Of a DNA stretch of 64,000 nucleotides, positions 34,633-43,916 are shown in pieces. The DNA lies in contig NZ_RQJW01000005.1 of NCBI RefSeq assembly GCF_004028635.1, positions 1 to 64,000 of the forward strand, given 5' to 3'. The notes beneath the pieces are model-generated. The model was not told the DNA's origin. It ran no database searches and saw only the letters and a list, made by a program, of their open reading frames with translations. Position 1 is the stretch's first letter; each line of letters starts with the position of its first letter. A program made the translations under genes and the position numbers. This DNA comes from Streptomyces cyaneus. Lineage in GTDB: Bacteria; Actinomycetota; Actinomycetes; Streptomycetales; Streptomycetaceae.

Positions 34633-36405
34633 GTGGACGCGCAAGGCCGTGGGCGGGCGGACGACATCGACCCCGCAGACCAGTGGGTACTCAATCCGAG
34701 CACCGGTGAATACGAACTGCGACTGACCCCTTCCGTTCCGCAGTCGTCGGTTCCCGGACCGCGCAGAGCCGCCTCACGGGCGGGCGCCGCCTCACGGGCC
34801 GCCGGCACGAAGGCAGGCGGCGCGGGCGGCGCGGTGCGCAACGGGACCGTGGCACCCGAGACGCGGCCGGCGCCGGGGCGTGAGGTCCCGCCGCAACGCC
34901 GGCGCCGGGGGGCCCCGGAGGAGCCGCCGCCGGGGCGGCGCGGTCGTCGGCCGGCGAAGAAGAAGAGCAAGGCGAAGAAGGCCGTGCTCTGGACCGGCGG
35001 AATCATGGCGTTCGTAGTCGTCGCCGCGGCGACCGGCGCGTACCTCTACATCGAGCACCTCAACAGCAACATCCAGTCCGTCTCCGACGACGGCGCGAGC
35101 ACCGGTGGCTTCAGCAAGGACAAGGCCATCAACATCCTGCTCATCGGCACGGACAAGCGCACCGGCGCGGGCAACGACAAGTACGGCGACTCGGGCAGCG
35201 CCGGGCACGCCGACACCACGATCCTGCTCCACGTCTCCAAGGACCGCTCGAACGCGACCGCGCTCAGCATCCCGCGCGACCTGATCGTCGACATCCCGGA
35301 CTGCCCGACGACGCAGGAAGACGGCTCCCAGAAGGTCATCCCGGGCGAGACCGGCCAACGTTTCAACAAGAGCCTCGGCCAGGAAGGCCGTACGCCCAGC
35401 TGCACGGCGCGCACGGTCACCGAGCTGACCGGGATCAAGCCGGACAACTTCATGGTGGCGGACTTCAACGCGGTGAAGACGCTGACGACGGCGGTCGGCG
35501 GCGTCGAGGTGTGCCTGGGCAAGGACATCGACGACCCCGACTCCCACCTCAACCTCACCAAGGGCGAGCATGTGATCGAGGGCGAGCAGGCGCTGGCCTT
35601 CGTCCGCACCCGCCACTCCGTCGGCTTGGGTGGTGACCTGAGCCGGATCGGGCTGCAGCAGCAGTTCCTCAGCGCGCTGATGCGGAAGCTGAAGTCGAAC
35701 GACACGCTCACCAGCCCGACCAAGATGATCAAGCTGGCCGAGGCGGGCACGAAGGCGCTGACCGTCGACTCCCAGCTGGACAGCATCGACAAGCTGAAGG
35801 ACCTGGGTCTGGAGCTGGGCAAGCTCAACACCAAGAACCTCACCTTCACGACGGTTCCGGTGATCGACAACCCGGCCGAGAAGGTGAAGGTGACCGTCGT
35901 CCTCAACCCGACCACGGCTCCCCAGGTCTTCGAGGCGATCCAGAACGACGTCTCCTTCACCGAGGTCAAGCAGCAGAAGAAGAAGGAAGCCGCCGCCGTG
36001 GCCGCCCGGCTGAAGGGCACCAAGTCCGACGCCTCCGAGGTGCGGGTGCGGATCCTCAACGGCGGTGCTGTCGCCGGCAGCGCGTCGTCGACGCTCACCT
36101 GGCTGCAGACCGAGGAGGGCGTGACCAAGTCCGAGAACGCGGGCAACGCCCCGGCGACGCTGGCGAAGACGACGCTCGAGTACGCGCCGGACCAGGCGGA
36201 CCAGGCGCGCCGGCTCGCCGCCATCATGGGGCTCTCCGGCTCCGCGATGAAGCCCGGCAAGAGCGTCACCAACTCCCAGGGCCTGCCCACGATGACACTG
36301 ACGCTGGGCAAGGACTTCAAGGGTGCGGGCGTGTCCCTCACGGCTCCGACCAAGGCGCCCGACGTGGAGAAGTCCACCGCCGACAAGGTCGAGTGCGCGA
36401 AGTAG
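34633..36405 (+). CDS. LCP family glycopolymer transferase 2 with LytR_C domain
   Basis: 590 residues from the GTG at 34633 (VDAQGRGRADDIDPADQWVL); GGAGGAATC lies about ten bases upstream. A long basic, Pro/Arg/Ala-rich cytoplasmic region (about 35-115) is followed by a membrane helix (about 118-140), the LCP domain (about 165-340: NILLIGTDKRTGAGNDKYGD, SIPRDLIVDIPDC, AFVRTRHSVGLGGDLSRIG) and a C-terminal LytR_C domain (about 470-560: EVRVRILNGGAVAG). Transfers glycopolymers onto peptidoglycan. The N-terminus is probably a site of control or protein contact. A terminator overlaps the stop. Confidence 0.92.
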   Translation: MDAQGRGRADDIDPADQWVLNPSTGEYELRLTPSVPQSSVPGPRRAASRAGAASRAAGTKAGGAGGAVRNGTVAPETRPAPGREVPPQRRRRGAPEEPPPGRRGRRPAKKKSKAKKAVLWTGGIMAFVVVAAATGAYLYIEHLNSNIQSVSDDGASTGGFSKDKAINILLIGTDKRTGAGNDKYGDSGSAGHADTTILLHVSKDRSNATALSIPRDLIVDIPDCPTTQEDGSQKVIPGETGQRFNKSLGQEGRTPSCTARTVTELTGIKPDNFMVADFNAVKTLTTAVGGVEVCLGKDIDDPDSHLNLTKGEHVIEGEQALAFVRTRHSVGLGGDLSRIGLQQQFLSALMRKLKSNDTLTSPTKMIKLAEAGTKALTVDSQLDSIDKLKDLGLELGKLNTKNLTFTTVPVIDNPAEKVKVTVVLNPTTAPQVFEAIQNDVSFTEVKQQKKKEAAAVAARLKGTKSDASEVRVRILNGGAVAGSASSTLTWLQTEEGVTKSENAGNAPATLAKTTLEYAPDQADQARRLAAIMGLSGSAMKPGKSVTNSQGLPTMTLTLGKDFKGAGVSLTAPTKAPDVEKSTADKVECAK

Positions 36406-36466
36406 TACCGGCCCAACGGGTCCGTCCCACAGCCGACTCGGGCTGAAGACGGGCCCGTTGTCGGTA
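36405..36466 (+). terminator. Hairpin after LCP gene 2
   Basis: GTACCGGCCCAACGGGTCCGTC (36405-36426, given by its two halves GTACCGGCCC and AACGGGTCCGTC) pairs with GACGGGCCCGTTGTCGGTAC (about 36447-36466) as a long, slightly bulged stem. Confidence 0.65.
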
Positions 36467-36494
36467 CGCAGGATTCGGCTCTGAAACTCCGGCC

Positions 36495-36727
36495 GGGAAC
36501 GCAACTGTGCCGCACGCTCGTTGGTCTGACACAGGACGTGGTTGTGTCAGGCGGCGGCCGTGGTTGTGTCAGGCGCCCTTCGTCCGACATGCCGCACGGC
36601 CGTGCCGGGCCTGGATTTTGCCGACACGTGGCCAACCCGGTTCGGACACACAGTGGTCTGACATGGTGCGAACCGGTGTCGGACAGGGAGGTCTGACATG
36701 GTGCGCTCCGCACCGGACAGGGAGGTC
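36495..36727 (+). promoter_or_regulatory. Repeat-rich upstream region of LCP gene 3, possible ECF promoter
   Basis: GGGAAC (36495-36500), 18 bases, then CGTT (36519-36522) resembles ECF sigma (SigR/SigE-like) promoters. Downstream are two copies of GTGGTTGTGTCAGGCG (36538 and 36560 region) and a 35-bp direct repeat beginning GTCTGACATGGTGCG at 36656 and 36691 and ending GGACAGGGAG. These TGTC/GACA-containing repeats look like regulator sites. Region 36406-36815 has no gene. Confidence 0.4.
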
Positions 36728-36815
36728 CGGCGCGGAGGAGCGAAGCCATGTCGGGCTAAGGGTGGGGAAGGGCAGAGAGTTGGCGCAGAGCAGTGTGCGA
36801 GGGGAGGCCCCCGCT

Positions 36816-38450
36816 GTGGACGACACCATGTCGCTCACCCGGCAGGCCGACCAGGACACGTCGGCCGACCAGGGCGGCCGGCACGGCGGCGGGCGGCGCA
36901 GAGGGGGACGCCGGGGCGGCCAGGGAGCCGACGGCAGGCGCCGCAGACGGCGTGCGCTGCGCTGGTCGGCGACGCTTCTGGCGGTCGTGATACTGGGGAC
37001 CGCCGGTGCCGGGTACCTGTACTACCGCCACCTGAACGGCAATATCGAGAAGGGCGAACGCAGCAGCGGCGACTCCAAGGCCGAGAAGGCGGAGCCCAAC
37101 GCCGCCGGGCAGACACCGCTGAACATCCTGCTGATCGGCTCCGACAGCCGTAACTCCGATGCGAACGTGGCACTGGGCGGCAGCAGGGACAACCGGGGCA
37201 ACCCGCCGCTGGGCGACGTGCAGATGCTCATCCACCTGTCCGCGGACCGCGAGAGCGCCGCGGTAGTGAGTATTCCGCGCGACACCCGGGTCGACATCCC
37301 CAAGTGCACCGACCCGGAGACGGGCGACACCTTCCGGGCGACCAACGACATCATCAACACGTCGCTGGCCCGTGGCGGAGCCGGCTGCACCCTGGCCACC
37401 TGGCAGAACCTCACCGGGGTCTACATCGACCACTGGATGACGATCGACTTCGCGGGCGTGGTGAGCATGGCGGACGCCATCGGCGGCGTCGAGGTCTGTG
37501 TGAACCAGAACGTGTGGGACCGCCCGCTGCCCGGCGTGCCCGGCGGCTCCGGCCTGAAGATGAAGGCCGGCCGGAAGGACATCAAGGGCAAGCAGGCGTT
37601 GCAGTGGCTGCGCACCCGGCACGCGTGGGGCAGTGACCCGCTGCGGGCGCGGGCCCAGCACATGTACATGAACTCGATGATCCGCACGCTGAAGAAGCAG
37701 AACGTCTTCACCGACGGCGGGCGGCTGATGAGCCTGGCCGAGTCGGCCACGACGTCGCTGAAGGTCTCCGAGGAGATCGGCACCGTGAAGAAGCTGTACG
37801 ACCTGGGCATGCAGCTCAAGTCGGTGCCGACGGACCGGATCACCATGACGACGATGCCGAACGTCCAGGATCCGCAGAACGCCAACCACCTCATCCCGGC
37901 GGAGGGCGCCGAGAAGATGTGGCAGATGCTCCGCGACGACGTGCCCTTCGACAAGAACGGCAAGGGCGGCAAGGGCGGCACGGCCGACAAGAACGGCGAC
38001 GAGGAGAAGACGCCCACCACCTCCCCTTCGTCCCCGCCGGGCCGGATCGGCGTCACGGTGGTGAACGGCACCAGGACCGACACCCTCGCCCCGGTCGCCG
38101 GGCGCGCGGGGGCGATCGCCCAGCAGCTGGTGGGCAAGGGGTTCACGCAGGCGATGCAGGACACGTCACCGGCGGTCTCCGAGGAGCGTACGGTCGTGCG
38201 CTACCCGAGCGAGGACCTCAAGGGCGATGCCCAGCAGGTCGCCAAGTCGCTGGGAATCCCGCAGAGTTCGGTGCGCAAGTCCACCGACGTCTCCGGTGTC
38301 ACGGTCGTCGTGGGCTCCGACTGGCGCACGGGCACCGCGTACCCGAAGGAGTCCAAGCCGTCGGCGGGCAGCCTGCCCAGTAACTCCGACGCCATCAACG
38401 GTTCGGACGAGGGGCAGTGCATGGACGTGTACGCGCCCTACCGCTGGTAG
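36816..38450 (+). CDS. LCP family glycopolymer transferase 3 with LytR_C domain
   Basis: 544 residues; GTG at 36816, eight bases after GAGGGGAGG, with an ATG at 36828 as the alternative. Basic Gly/Arg-rich cytoplasmic segment, membrane helix (about 50-70), LCP domain (about 100-310: NILLIGSDSRNSDANVALGG, SIPRDTRVDIPKC, QWLRTRHAWGSDPLRARAQH), Lys/Gly linker (about 390-405), LytR_C (about 415-530: GRIGVTVVNGTRTDTLAPVA). The motif before the second beta-strand reads GDVQMLIHL instead of DTTILLHL, so substrate preference may differ from LCP 1 and 2. Confidence 0.92.
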   Translation: MDDTMSLTRQADQDTSADQGGRHGGGRRRGGRRGGQGADGRRRRRRALRWSATLLAVVILGTAGAGYLYYRHLNGNIEKGERSSGDSKAEKAEPNAAGQTPLNILLIGSDSRNSDANVALGGSRDNRGNPPLGDVQMLIHLSADRESAAVVSIPRDTRVDIPKCTDPETGDTFRATNDIINTSLARGGAGCTLATWQNLTGVYIDHWMTIDFAGVVSMADAIGGVEVCVNQNVWDRPLPGVPGGSGLKMKAGRKDIKGKQALQWLRTRHAWGSDPLRARAQHMYMNSMIRTLKKQNVFTDGGRLMSLAESATTSLKVSEEIGTVKKLYDLGMQLKSVPTDRITMTTMPNVQDPQNANHLIPAEGAEKMWQMLRDDVPFDKNGKGGKGGTADKNGDEEKTPTTSPSSPPGRIGVTVVNGTRTDTLAPVAGRAGAIAQQLVGKGFTQAMQDTSPAVSEERTVVRYPSEDLKGDAQQVAKSLGIPQSSVRKSTDVSGVTVVVGSDWRTGTAYPKESKPSAGSLPSNSDAINGSDEGQCMDVYAPYRW

Positions 38451-38475
38451 TCGACAGCCGACACCGCGCCGACCT

Positions 38476-38508
38476 GCGGAACCGCCCTCAACTTGAGGGC
38501 GGTTCCGC
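38476..38508 (+). terminator. Strong intrinsic terminator after LCP gene 3
   Basis: A perfect 15-bp stem: GCGGAACCGCCCTCA (38476-38490), loop ACT, TGAGGGCGGTTCCGC (38494-38508), followed by TTTTC. Confidence 0.92.
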
Positions 38509-38671
38509 TTTTCTCGGCCAATTGACATTGGTTTCCAGTCATCGGTGAAACTAAATGATCATCTTGTGACCGGAACATGCCACTATCGTCACGCCGTTCA
38601 CGGGGGCTTCACGAGATCCCACATCGAGGTGGGCGGCTCAATCGCGTCTCGAAAGTGAGAGGTCTCAACTG

Positions 38672-39133
38672 ATGTTCAAGCGTGTGAAGTTCAGAACCAC
38701 CCGCTGGATCACCACCGCGGCGATGGTCCTCGGCCTGGGCGTCGCGATGCCCATCGCCGTCGCCCCCGCGGCGAGCGCCGCCGGTTCCTGCAGCGGAACG
38801 TTGATCGACCAGATCAAGCACTACGACTACTCGGTGAGCTCGCACCCGCACGTCGCCACGACCTACCTGTACTGGGACGGCACCTACAACTGTGCGAGGT
38901 CCGTCAAGGCGGGCTCCTACTACGGCGTCAGCTCCCGCATGAACCTGGACCTGTGGTCGAAGGCCGGCGGACACGACAACGACAACGGCTACTTCAGCTA
39001 CGAGGCTGGCCCCGTCAAGGTGAACGGCAGGAACACCTGCATCAACTTCGAGCTGGACATGTGGAAGCCCAACGGTGGCGCCAACTTCCTGCAGGACCAC
39101 GTGCCCCCGTCGGGCTACTTCCACTGCGGCTGA
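38672..39133 (+). CDS. Small secreted protein of unknown function
   Basis: 153 residues. A clear Sec signal peptide: basic KRVKFRTTRW, hydrophobic core to about 31, cleavage likely after APAASA (about residue 37). The mature part, about 115 residues, has four Cys (GSCSG, YNCAR, NTCIN and the C-terminal FHCG) that could form two disulfides, and is rich in Tyr, Ser, His and Asn. I do not recognise the family; the size and aromatic content recall small secreted Streptomyces proteins. It is transcribed alone between two hairpin terminators. AAAGTGAGAGG lies upstream of the ATG. TTGACA at 38522 is a possible -35. Confidence 0.75.
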   Translation: MFKRVKFRTTRWITTAAMVLGLGVAMPIAVAPAASAAGSCSGTLIDQIKHYDYSVSSHPHVATTYLYWDGTYNCARSVKAGSYYGVSSRMNLDLWSKAGGHDNDNGYFSYEAGPVKVNGRNTCINFELDMWKPNGGANFLQDHVPPSGYFHCG

Positions 39134-39150
39134 GGTCTGCGGGCAGTGGT

Positions 39151-39177
39151 GGTTGTCGCGGCACAGCCGCGACAACC
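39151..39177. terminator. Bidirectional hairpin terminator
   Basis: GGTTGTCGCGGC (39151-39162), loop ACA, GCCGCGACAACC (39166-39177): a perfect 12-bp stem between the secreted-protein gene and the convergent glycosyltransferase gene. Confidence 0.88.
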
Positions 39178-39201
39178 ATCACTCGTACTACGGCCGTTCC
39201 C

Positions 39202-40239
39202 TCATGAAGCCGCGTCGACCCTGCGCACCGCCGGGCGGCGCGAGGCGATGACCTTCTTCGCCAGGGACCGCGGGCTGGTCAGGAAGCCGTAGCCCCAGGA
39301 CATGTGCATGGCGGCCAGGGCGACGGGGATCTGGAGGCGTGCCTTCAGGGGCAGCCCCTTGCCCGCCGGGACCGAGCCGGCGGTGATGGCCGCGAGGTAG
39401 CCGCCGGGGATCACCAGGGCCCACGGGGTGACCAGGGCGCCCAGCACGAGGCCCGCGGCGATCGCGCACACCGCCGTCGGCGGTGCGAGGTAGCGCAGGT
39501 TGATGGAGCCGGAGTGGTAGCGGGCGACGACGTGGCGCCAGCGGCCGTAGTCCTTGTACTGCTTGGCGAGGGCGCGCACGCTCGGCCGCGGCCGGTACGA
39601 CACCTTCAGCTCGGGCGAGAACCAGATGAGCCCGCCCGCCTCCCTGATCCGGAAGTTGAGCTCCCAGTCCTGGGCGCGGATGAACTCCTCGTTGTAGCCG
39701 CCCTGTTGCTCCAGCGCCTCGCGCCGGAAGACGCCGAGGTAGACGGTCTCGGCCGCCTGCGCCTCGCCACCGGTGTGGAAGGCGGCGTTGCCGACCCCGA
39801 TCTTCGAGGTCATGGCGGCGGCGACGGCGTGCTCCCAGTCGTTCTCGCCCTCGGCGTGCATGATGCCGCCGACGTTCTGTGCGCCGGTCTCCTCCAGGAG
39901 CCGTACGGCGGTGGCGATGTAGTTCGGCGAGAGGATCCCGTGCCCGTCGACGCGCACGACGATCGGGTGGCGCGAGGCCTTGATCGCGGCGTTGAGCGCG
40001 GCGGGCGTACGCCCGGTCGGATTCGGAACCGTATGGACGCGGGAGTCCTCGGCAACGAGCTGAGCCGCGATCTCGTCCGTGCGGTCCGTGGACGGACCGA
40101 GGGCGATCACGACCTCCATCTCGCCGGCGTACTCCTGCGCGAGGATCGCTTGGACTGCTCCGCGCAGATGCCGCTCCTCGTTCAGGACGGGCATGATGAC
40201 GGACACGGCGGGGAGCTGCACGTCGGGATTGGCGTTCAT
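39202..40239 (-). CDS. Glycosyltransferase family 2 protein
   Basis: 345 residues. GT2 fold: VSVIMPVLNEERHLRGAVQA (about 13-32), the sugar-nucleotide Asp in RTPAALNAAIK and VVRVDGHGILSPNYI (metal-binding DxH variant, about 95-108), and the acceptor-side AQDWELNFRIREAGG (about 195). The C-terminal third has two hydrophobic segments (about 250-290) and an amphipathic tail, so it is membrane associated. It presumably adds a sugar to a lipid-linked or envelope glycan. Its place amid five LCP genes suggests a step in making the polymer they attach. Sugar and acceptor are unknown. Confidence 0.88.
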   Translation of the reverse strand: MNANPDVQLPAVSVIMPVLNEERHLRGAVQAILAQEYAGEMEVVIALGPSTDRTDEIAAQLVAEDSRVHTVPNPTGRTPAALNAAIKASRHPIVVRVDGHGILSPNYIATAVRLLEETGAQNVGGIMHAEGENDWEHAVAAAMTSKIGVGNAAFHTGGEAQAAETVYLGVFRREALEQQGGYNEEFIRAQDWELNFRIREAGGLIWFSPELKVSYRPRPSVRALAKQYKDYGRWRHVVARYHSGSINLRYLAPPTAVCAIAAGLVLGALVTPWALVIPGGYLAAITAGSVPAGKGLPLKARLQIPVALAAMHMSWGYGFLTSPRSLAKKVIASRRPAVRRVDAAS

Positions 40240-40382
40240 AGGGGCCTCACGTTACCGCGAACGGGGGACACCGGTGCGCCCCGCCGGGGTCGCTGCCCCG
40301 GTCAGCAGATCGTATGGGCCTACGGTGCTCACGGATCCCACGTACGGCCCCCAGGGCAAGCCCCAGCGGAAGGTAGCCCCCC

Positions 40383-41837
40383 ATGCCCACGCCGCCCCGC
40401 CGCTCCCCCGCCCCTCCGCAGCGCCGCCCGCAGCCGTCCCGCGGCGGGGCGCGGCCGGTCGCGCCCGTGCGGCGGAGAAGGCCGCGCTGGGCCATGCGGG
40501 CGGTGACCACGCTGTCCGTGGTGGTCCTCGCCTCCGCCGGGATCGGGCACGCGGTGGTGACCAGCCTGGACGCGAAGATCGCGCGGGTGGACCCCTTCAA
40601 GGACATGAAGAACCGGCCGCAGGCCGGGCACGGGATGAACGTCCTGCTGGTCGGCACGGACGGCCGCGACCGCATCAGCGAGGCGCAGCGGCGCAAGTAC
40701 CGGCTGGGCGGGGCGCCCTGCCACTGCACCGACACGATCATGATCGTGCACATCTCGGAGGACCGGGAGCGGGCGAGTGTGGTGAGCCTGCCGCGCGACT
40801 CGTACGCCGAGGTGCCCGCCGGTGAGGGGCGCAAGGCACACCCCATCAAGATCAACGCGGCGTACGCGGAGGGCGGCCCGAACCTCACCGTCGCCACGGT
40901 CGAGCACATGACCCACGTCAAGATCGACCACTACCTCGAGGTCGACTTCACCAGCTTCATGAGGACGGTGGACGTGGTCGGCGGGGTGCAGATCTGCACC
41001 GCCGAGCCGATGAAGGACTCCTACACCGGGCTCGACCTGCCGGCCGGTACGCACCGGCTGATGGGCGGGGAGGCGTTGCAGTACGTGCGTGCGCGGCATG
41101 TCGACAGCGCCTCCGACCTGGGCCGGGTGCAGCGCCAGCAGCGCTTCATGGCGGCGCTGATCGAGCGGGCGACGTCGTCCGGGATCCTGCTGAACCCGAT
41201 GCGGTTCCGGGATGTGACGCGGGCGGTGCTGGGTTCGGTGCGGGCCGACAAGGGCTTCGGGACGGGCGAGTTGCTCGACCTCGGGCGGGCGATGCGGAAC
41301 TTCTCGCCGTCGTCGTCGGAGTTCACGACCGTGCCCGTCCGCCAGCTGGAGTACACCGTGAAGGGCGTCGGCTCCACGGTGAAGTGGGACGCCGCGAAGT
41401 CCGAGCGCCTGTTCAGGGCCCTGCGCGAGGACGAGCCCCTGTCCGCGCACCGGCCGAGGAGAAGGGCGGTACCGGTGGAGGTCGCCCCGCAGGAGATCCA
41501 CGTCCAGGTGGAGAACGGCACCCAGGCGGCCGACCTCGGCGAGCACGTCGATGCGGCGCTGGCGGCGACCGGTTTCCGTACGACGGGGCGGCCGGTGAGC
41601 GCGGCGGACCGCCCGGTGAAGCGGACGGTCGTCGCCCACGACCCACGCTGGGACCGCTCGGCGAAGTCCCTGGCGGCCGCACTGCCGGGCAGCGAGCTGC
41701 GCGCGGTCAAGGGCATGGGCTCGACCCTGAAGGTGATCGTCGGCACCGACTTCAGACAGGTACGCAAGGTACGCGCCGAGGACCCGACCCAGGGCGAGTC
41801 CGTGGTCGTGCGGGGCGACGAGGCGGGGTGCGCGTAG
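40383..41837 (+). CDS. LCP family glycopolymer transferase 4 with LytR_C domain
   Basis: 484 residues; ATG at 40383 with GGAAGG upstream. A short Pro/Arg-rich cytoplasmic segment, membrane helix (about 38-60), LCP domain (about 85-270: NVLLVGTDGRDRISEAQRRK, SLPRDSYAEVPAG, QYVRARHVDSASDLGRVQRQ) and a LytR_C region (about 365-470: EIHVQVENGTQAADLGEHV). It contains an unusual PCHCTDT before the second strand, adding two Cys on the extracytoplasmic side. It is divergent from the GT2 gene at 39202, with about 140 bp between. Confidence 0.92.
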   Translation: MPTPPRRSPAPPQRRPQPSRGGARPVAPVRRRRPRWAMRAVTTLSVVVLASAGIGHAVVTSLDAKIARVDPFKDMKNRPQAGHGMNVLLVGTDGRDRISEAQRRKYRLGGAPCHCTDTIMIVHISEDRERASVVSLPRDSYAEVPAGEGRKAHPIKINAAYAEGGPNLTVATVEHMTHVKIDHYLEVDFTSFMRTVDVVGGVQICTAEPMKDSYTGLDLPAGTHRLMGGEALQYVRARHVDSASDLGRVQRQQRFMAALIERATSSGILLNPMRFRDVTRAVLGSVRADKGFGTGELLDLGRAMRNFSPSSSEFTTVPVRQLEYTVKGVGSTVKWDAAKSERLFRALREDEPLSAHRPRRRAVPVEVAPQEIHVQVENGTQAADLGEHVDAALAATGFRTTGRPVSAADRPVKRTVVAHDPRWDRSAKSLAAALPGSELRAVKGMGSTLKVIVGTDFRQVRKVRAEDPTQGESVVVRGDEAGCA

Positions 41838-41913
41838 CTTCGGGTGACCCGGGCTCCGGGTGATCCGGGCTTCCGGCACCCCTTGGTCCCCGGCCCCTCA
41901 CTCCTCGTACCCC

Positions 41914-42471
41914 TCAGTCCTCGTACCCCTCCGCCGCCCGCTTCTCGCGCAGTTCCTTGATCGCGCGGCGGCGGGACAGTCGGTGCGTCCGCCTGATCTG
42001 GGCCTCCTGGTAGCGGCGGTTGTCGCGCTCGGTCTCCGGTATGACCGGGGGGACGCGGCGCGGCTTGCCGTCGGCGTCGACGGCCGCGAAGACGAGGTAG
42101 GCCGAGCCGACCTGGGTGGCCGGGTCGGACTCGTTCCAGCGCTCGGCCAAGACCCTTACGCCGACCTCCATCGAGGTCCGGCCGGTCCAGTTGACCTGGG
42201 CCTTCACATGGACGAGGTCGCCGACGCGGACGGGTTCGAGGAAGACCATCTCGTCCATGGAGGCGGTGACGGCGGGGCCGCCGCTGTGCCGGCCGGCCAC
42301 CGCGCCCGCCGCGTCGTCGACGAGTTTCATGATCACGCCGCCGTGCACCGTACCCAGCAGGTTGGTGTCGTTGTGGGTCATGATGTGGCTGAGGGTGGTG
42401 CGGGATGCGGATGTCGGCTTGCCCGGGATTTCCGGAGTGCCGGATTCCGCTGCGGTGACCTGGTGTGTCAT
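41914..42471 (-). CDS. Acyl-CoA thioesterase (hotdog fold)
   Basis: 185 residues; ATG at 42471 after GGAGG. The single hotdog domain has the family core SHIMTHNDTNLLGTVHGGVIMKLVDDAAG (about 30-58, given by parts: HIMTHNDTNLLG and TVHGGVIMKLVDDAA), then TASMDEMVFLEPVRVGDLVH. It hydrolyses acyl-CoAs in the cytosol; members of this type usually prefer medium to long chains. The C-terminal 35 residues are highly basic (RRAIKELREKRAAEG). It overlaps no neighbour and is divergent from LCP gene 5. Confidence 0.9.
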   Translation of the reverse strand: MTHQVTAAESGTPEIPGKPTSASRTTLSHIMTHNDTNLLGTVHGGVIMKLVDDAAGAVAGRHSGGPAVTASMDEMVFLEPVRVGDLVHVKAQVNWTGRTSMEVGVRVLAERWNESDPATQVGSAYLVFAAVDADGKPRRVPPVIPETERDNRRYQEAQIRRTHRLSRRRAIKELREKRAAEGYED

Positions 42472-42590
42472 GGCCTCCACCTTATGCCGCCCCGACATTC
42501 GCGGACTTTGTGTTGGGTTCGCAACAGCCGTGCCTCTATTTTCCCCCGAACCTTGTAAGTCACCTGGCCGTGCCCTGCACACTGGGGCGC

Positions 42591-43886
42591 ATGAATGACT
42601 GGCCCGGTGGATGGTCCGACGACAATCGCGGTAACCGCTACGGACGCGGCAGCTCGAGCGCACAGCCCGAGGGTGCACGCGTGATGCGGCAGGTCCGCCG
42701 CGGTCCGACGGCGCCGCCCGGCCAGGGGTACGGCGGGGTGCCGCAGCAGCCGTCGTACGTGAACGGCCAGGGCCACGGCGGCTACGGCGGCTACGGCGAC
42801 GACCCCGTCGACGACGGGTACGACAGCGGCTACAACACCGGCCAGGTCTACGGCGGGGGCGGCACGGGCGGCCCCGGAGGCCGCGGGACGCGCGAGCCGC
42901 GGCCCGCGCCGAACTGGCGGCGCCGTATCAAGGTGACCTCGATCACCGTCGTGACCCTCCTGGTCGTGACGTCCGTCGCCACCTACTTCTGGGCCGACTC
43001 CAAGCTCAACCGCGAGGTCGACCTGTCCAAGGTCATCGACCGGCCGGAGGCGGGCGAGGGCACCAACTATCTGATCGTCGGCTCCGACAGCCGTGAGGGC
43101 ATGTCGGCCGAGGAGAAGAAGGCGCTGCACACCGGGTCCGCCGAGGGCAAGCGCACGGACTCGATGATGATCCTGCACACCGGCGACAACGGGCCGACGC
43201 TGATCTCACTGCCGCGTGACTCGGACGTCGAGATACCGACCTTCGTGGGCTCCGAGTCCGGCAAGACGTACCAGGGCACGGGCCGGCACGTGAAGCTGAA
43301 CGCCGCGTACGCCGAGGACGGCCCGGAGCTGCTGGTCCGCACCGTCGAGTTCAACACCGGTCTGCACATCGACCACTACGTCGAGATCGGCTTCGCGGGC
43401 TTCGCGAACATCGTGGACTCGGTCGGCGGTGTCGAGATCGACATCCCGCGGGACATCAAGGACTCCAAGTCCGGCGCGGACTTCAAGAAGGGCAAGCAGA
43501 CCCTGAACGGCGAGGAGGCGCTCGCCTTCGTCCGCACCCGGTACGCGCTGCCCGGCTCCGACCTGGACCGTACGAAGAACCAGCAGAAGTTCCTCTCGGC
43601 CCTGGCCAACCAGGTGGCGACGCCGAGCACGATCCTCAACCCGTTCAAGCTGTACCCGACCATGGGGGCGGGGCTGGACACCCTGATCGTCGACAAGGAC
43701 ATGAGCCTGTTCGACCTGGCGGACATGTTCTGGTCCATGAAGGGCGTCACCGGCGGCGACGGCAAGTCGATGAACATGCCGATCTCCGGCTCCGCGAACG
43801 GCAACCTCGTCTGGAACAAGGCGAAGGTGAAGACGCTGGTGGAGCAGCTGAAGAACGACGAGACGGTGACCGTCTCCGGCAACTGA
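42591..43886 (+). CDS. LCP family glycopolymer transferase 5
   Basis: 431 residues; ATG at 42591, where no ribosome site is seen but a weak -10 (CACACT, seven bases upstream) allows a leaderless start. Cytoplasmic Gly/Tyr/Arg-rich region (about 1-105), membrane helix (about 115-135), LCP domain (about 155-345: NYLIVGSDSREGMSAEEKKA, SLPRDSDVEIPTF, AFVRTRYALPGSDLDRTKNQ). No LytR_C domain; it ends about 80 residues after the LCP core. This most resembles the short LCP type. A terminator follows. Confidence 0.92.
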   Translation: MNDWPGGWSDDNRGNRYGRGSSSAQPEGARVMRQVRRGPTAPPGQGYGGVPQQPSYVNGQGHGGYGGYGDDPVDDGYDSGYNTGQVYGGGGTGGPGGRGTREPRPAPNWRRRIKVTSITVVTLLVVTSVATYFWADSKLNREVDLSKVIDRPEAGEGTNYLIVGSDSREGMSAEEKKALHTGSAEGKRTDSMMILHTGDNGPTLISLPRDSDVEIPTFVGSESGKTYQGTGRHVKLNAAYAEDGPELLVRTVEFNTGLHIDHYVEIGFAGFANIVDSVGGVEIDIPRDIKDSKSGADFKKGKQTLNGEEALAFVRTRYALPGSDLDRTKNQQKFLSALANQVATPSTILNPFKLYPTMGAGLDTLIVDKDMSLFDLADMFWSMKGVTGGDGKSMNMPISGSANGNLVWNKAKVKTLVEQLKNDETVTVSGN

Positions 43887-43916
43887 GCGGCGCACAGCAG
43901 TCGAGGGCACAGCAGT

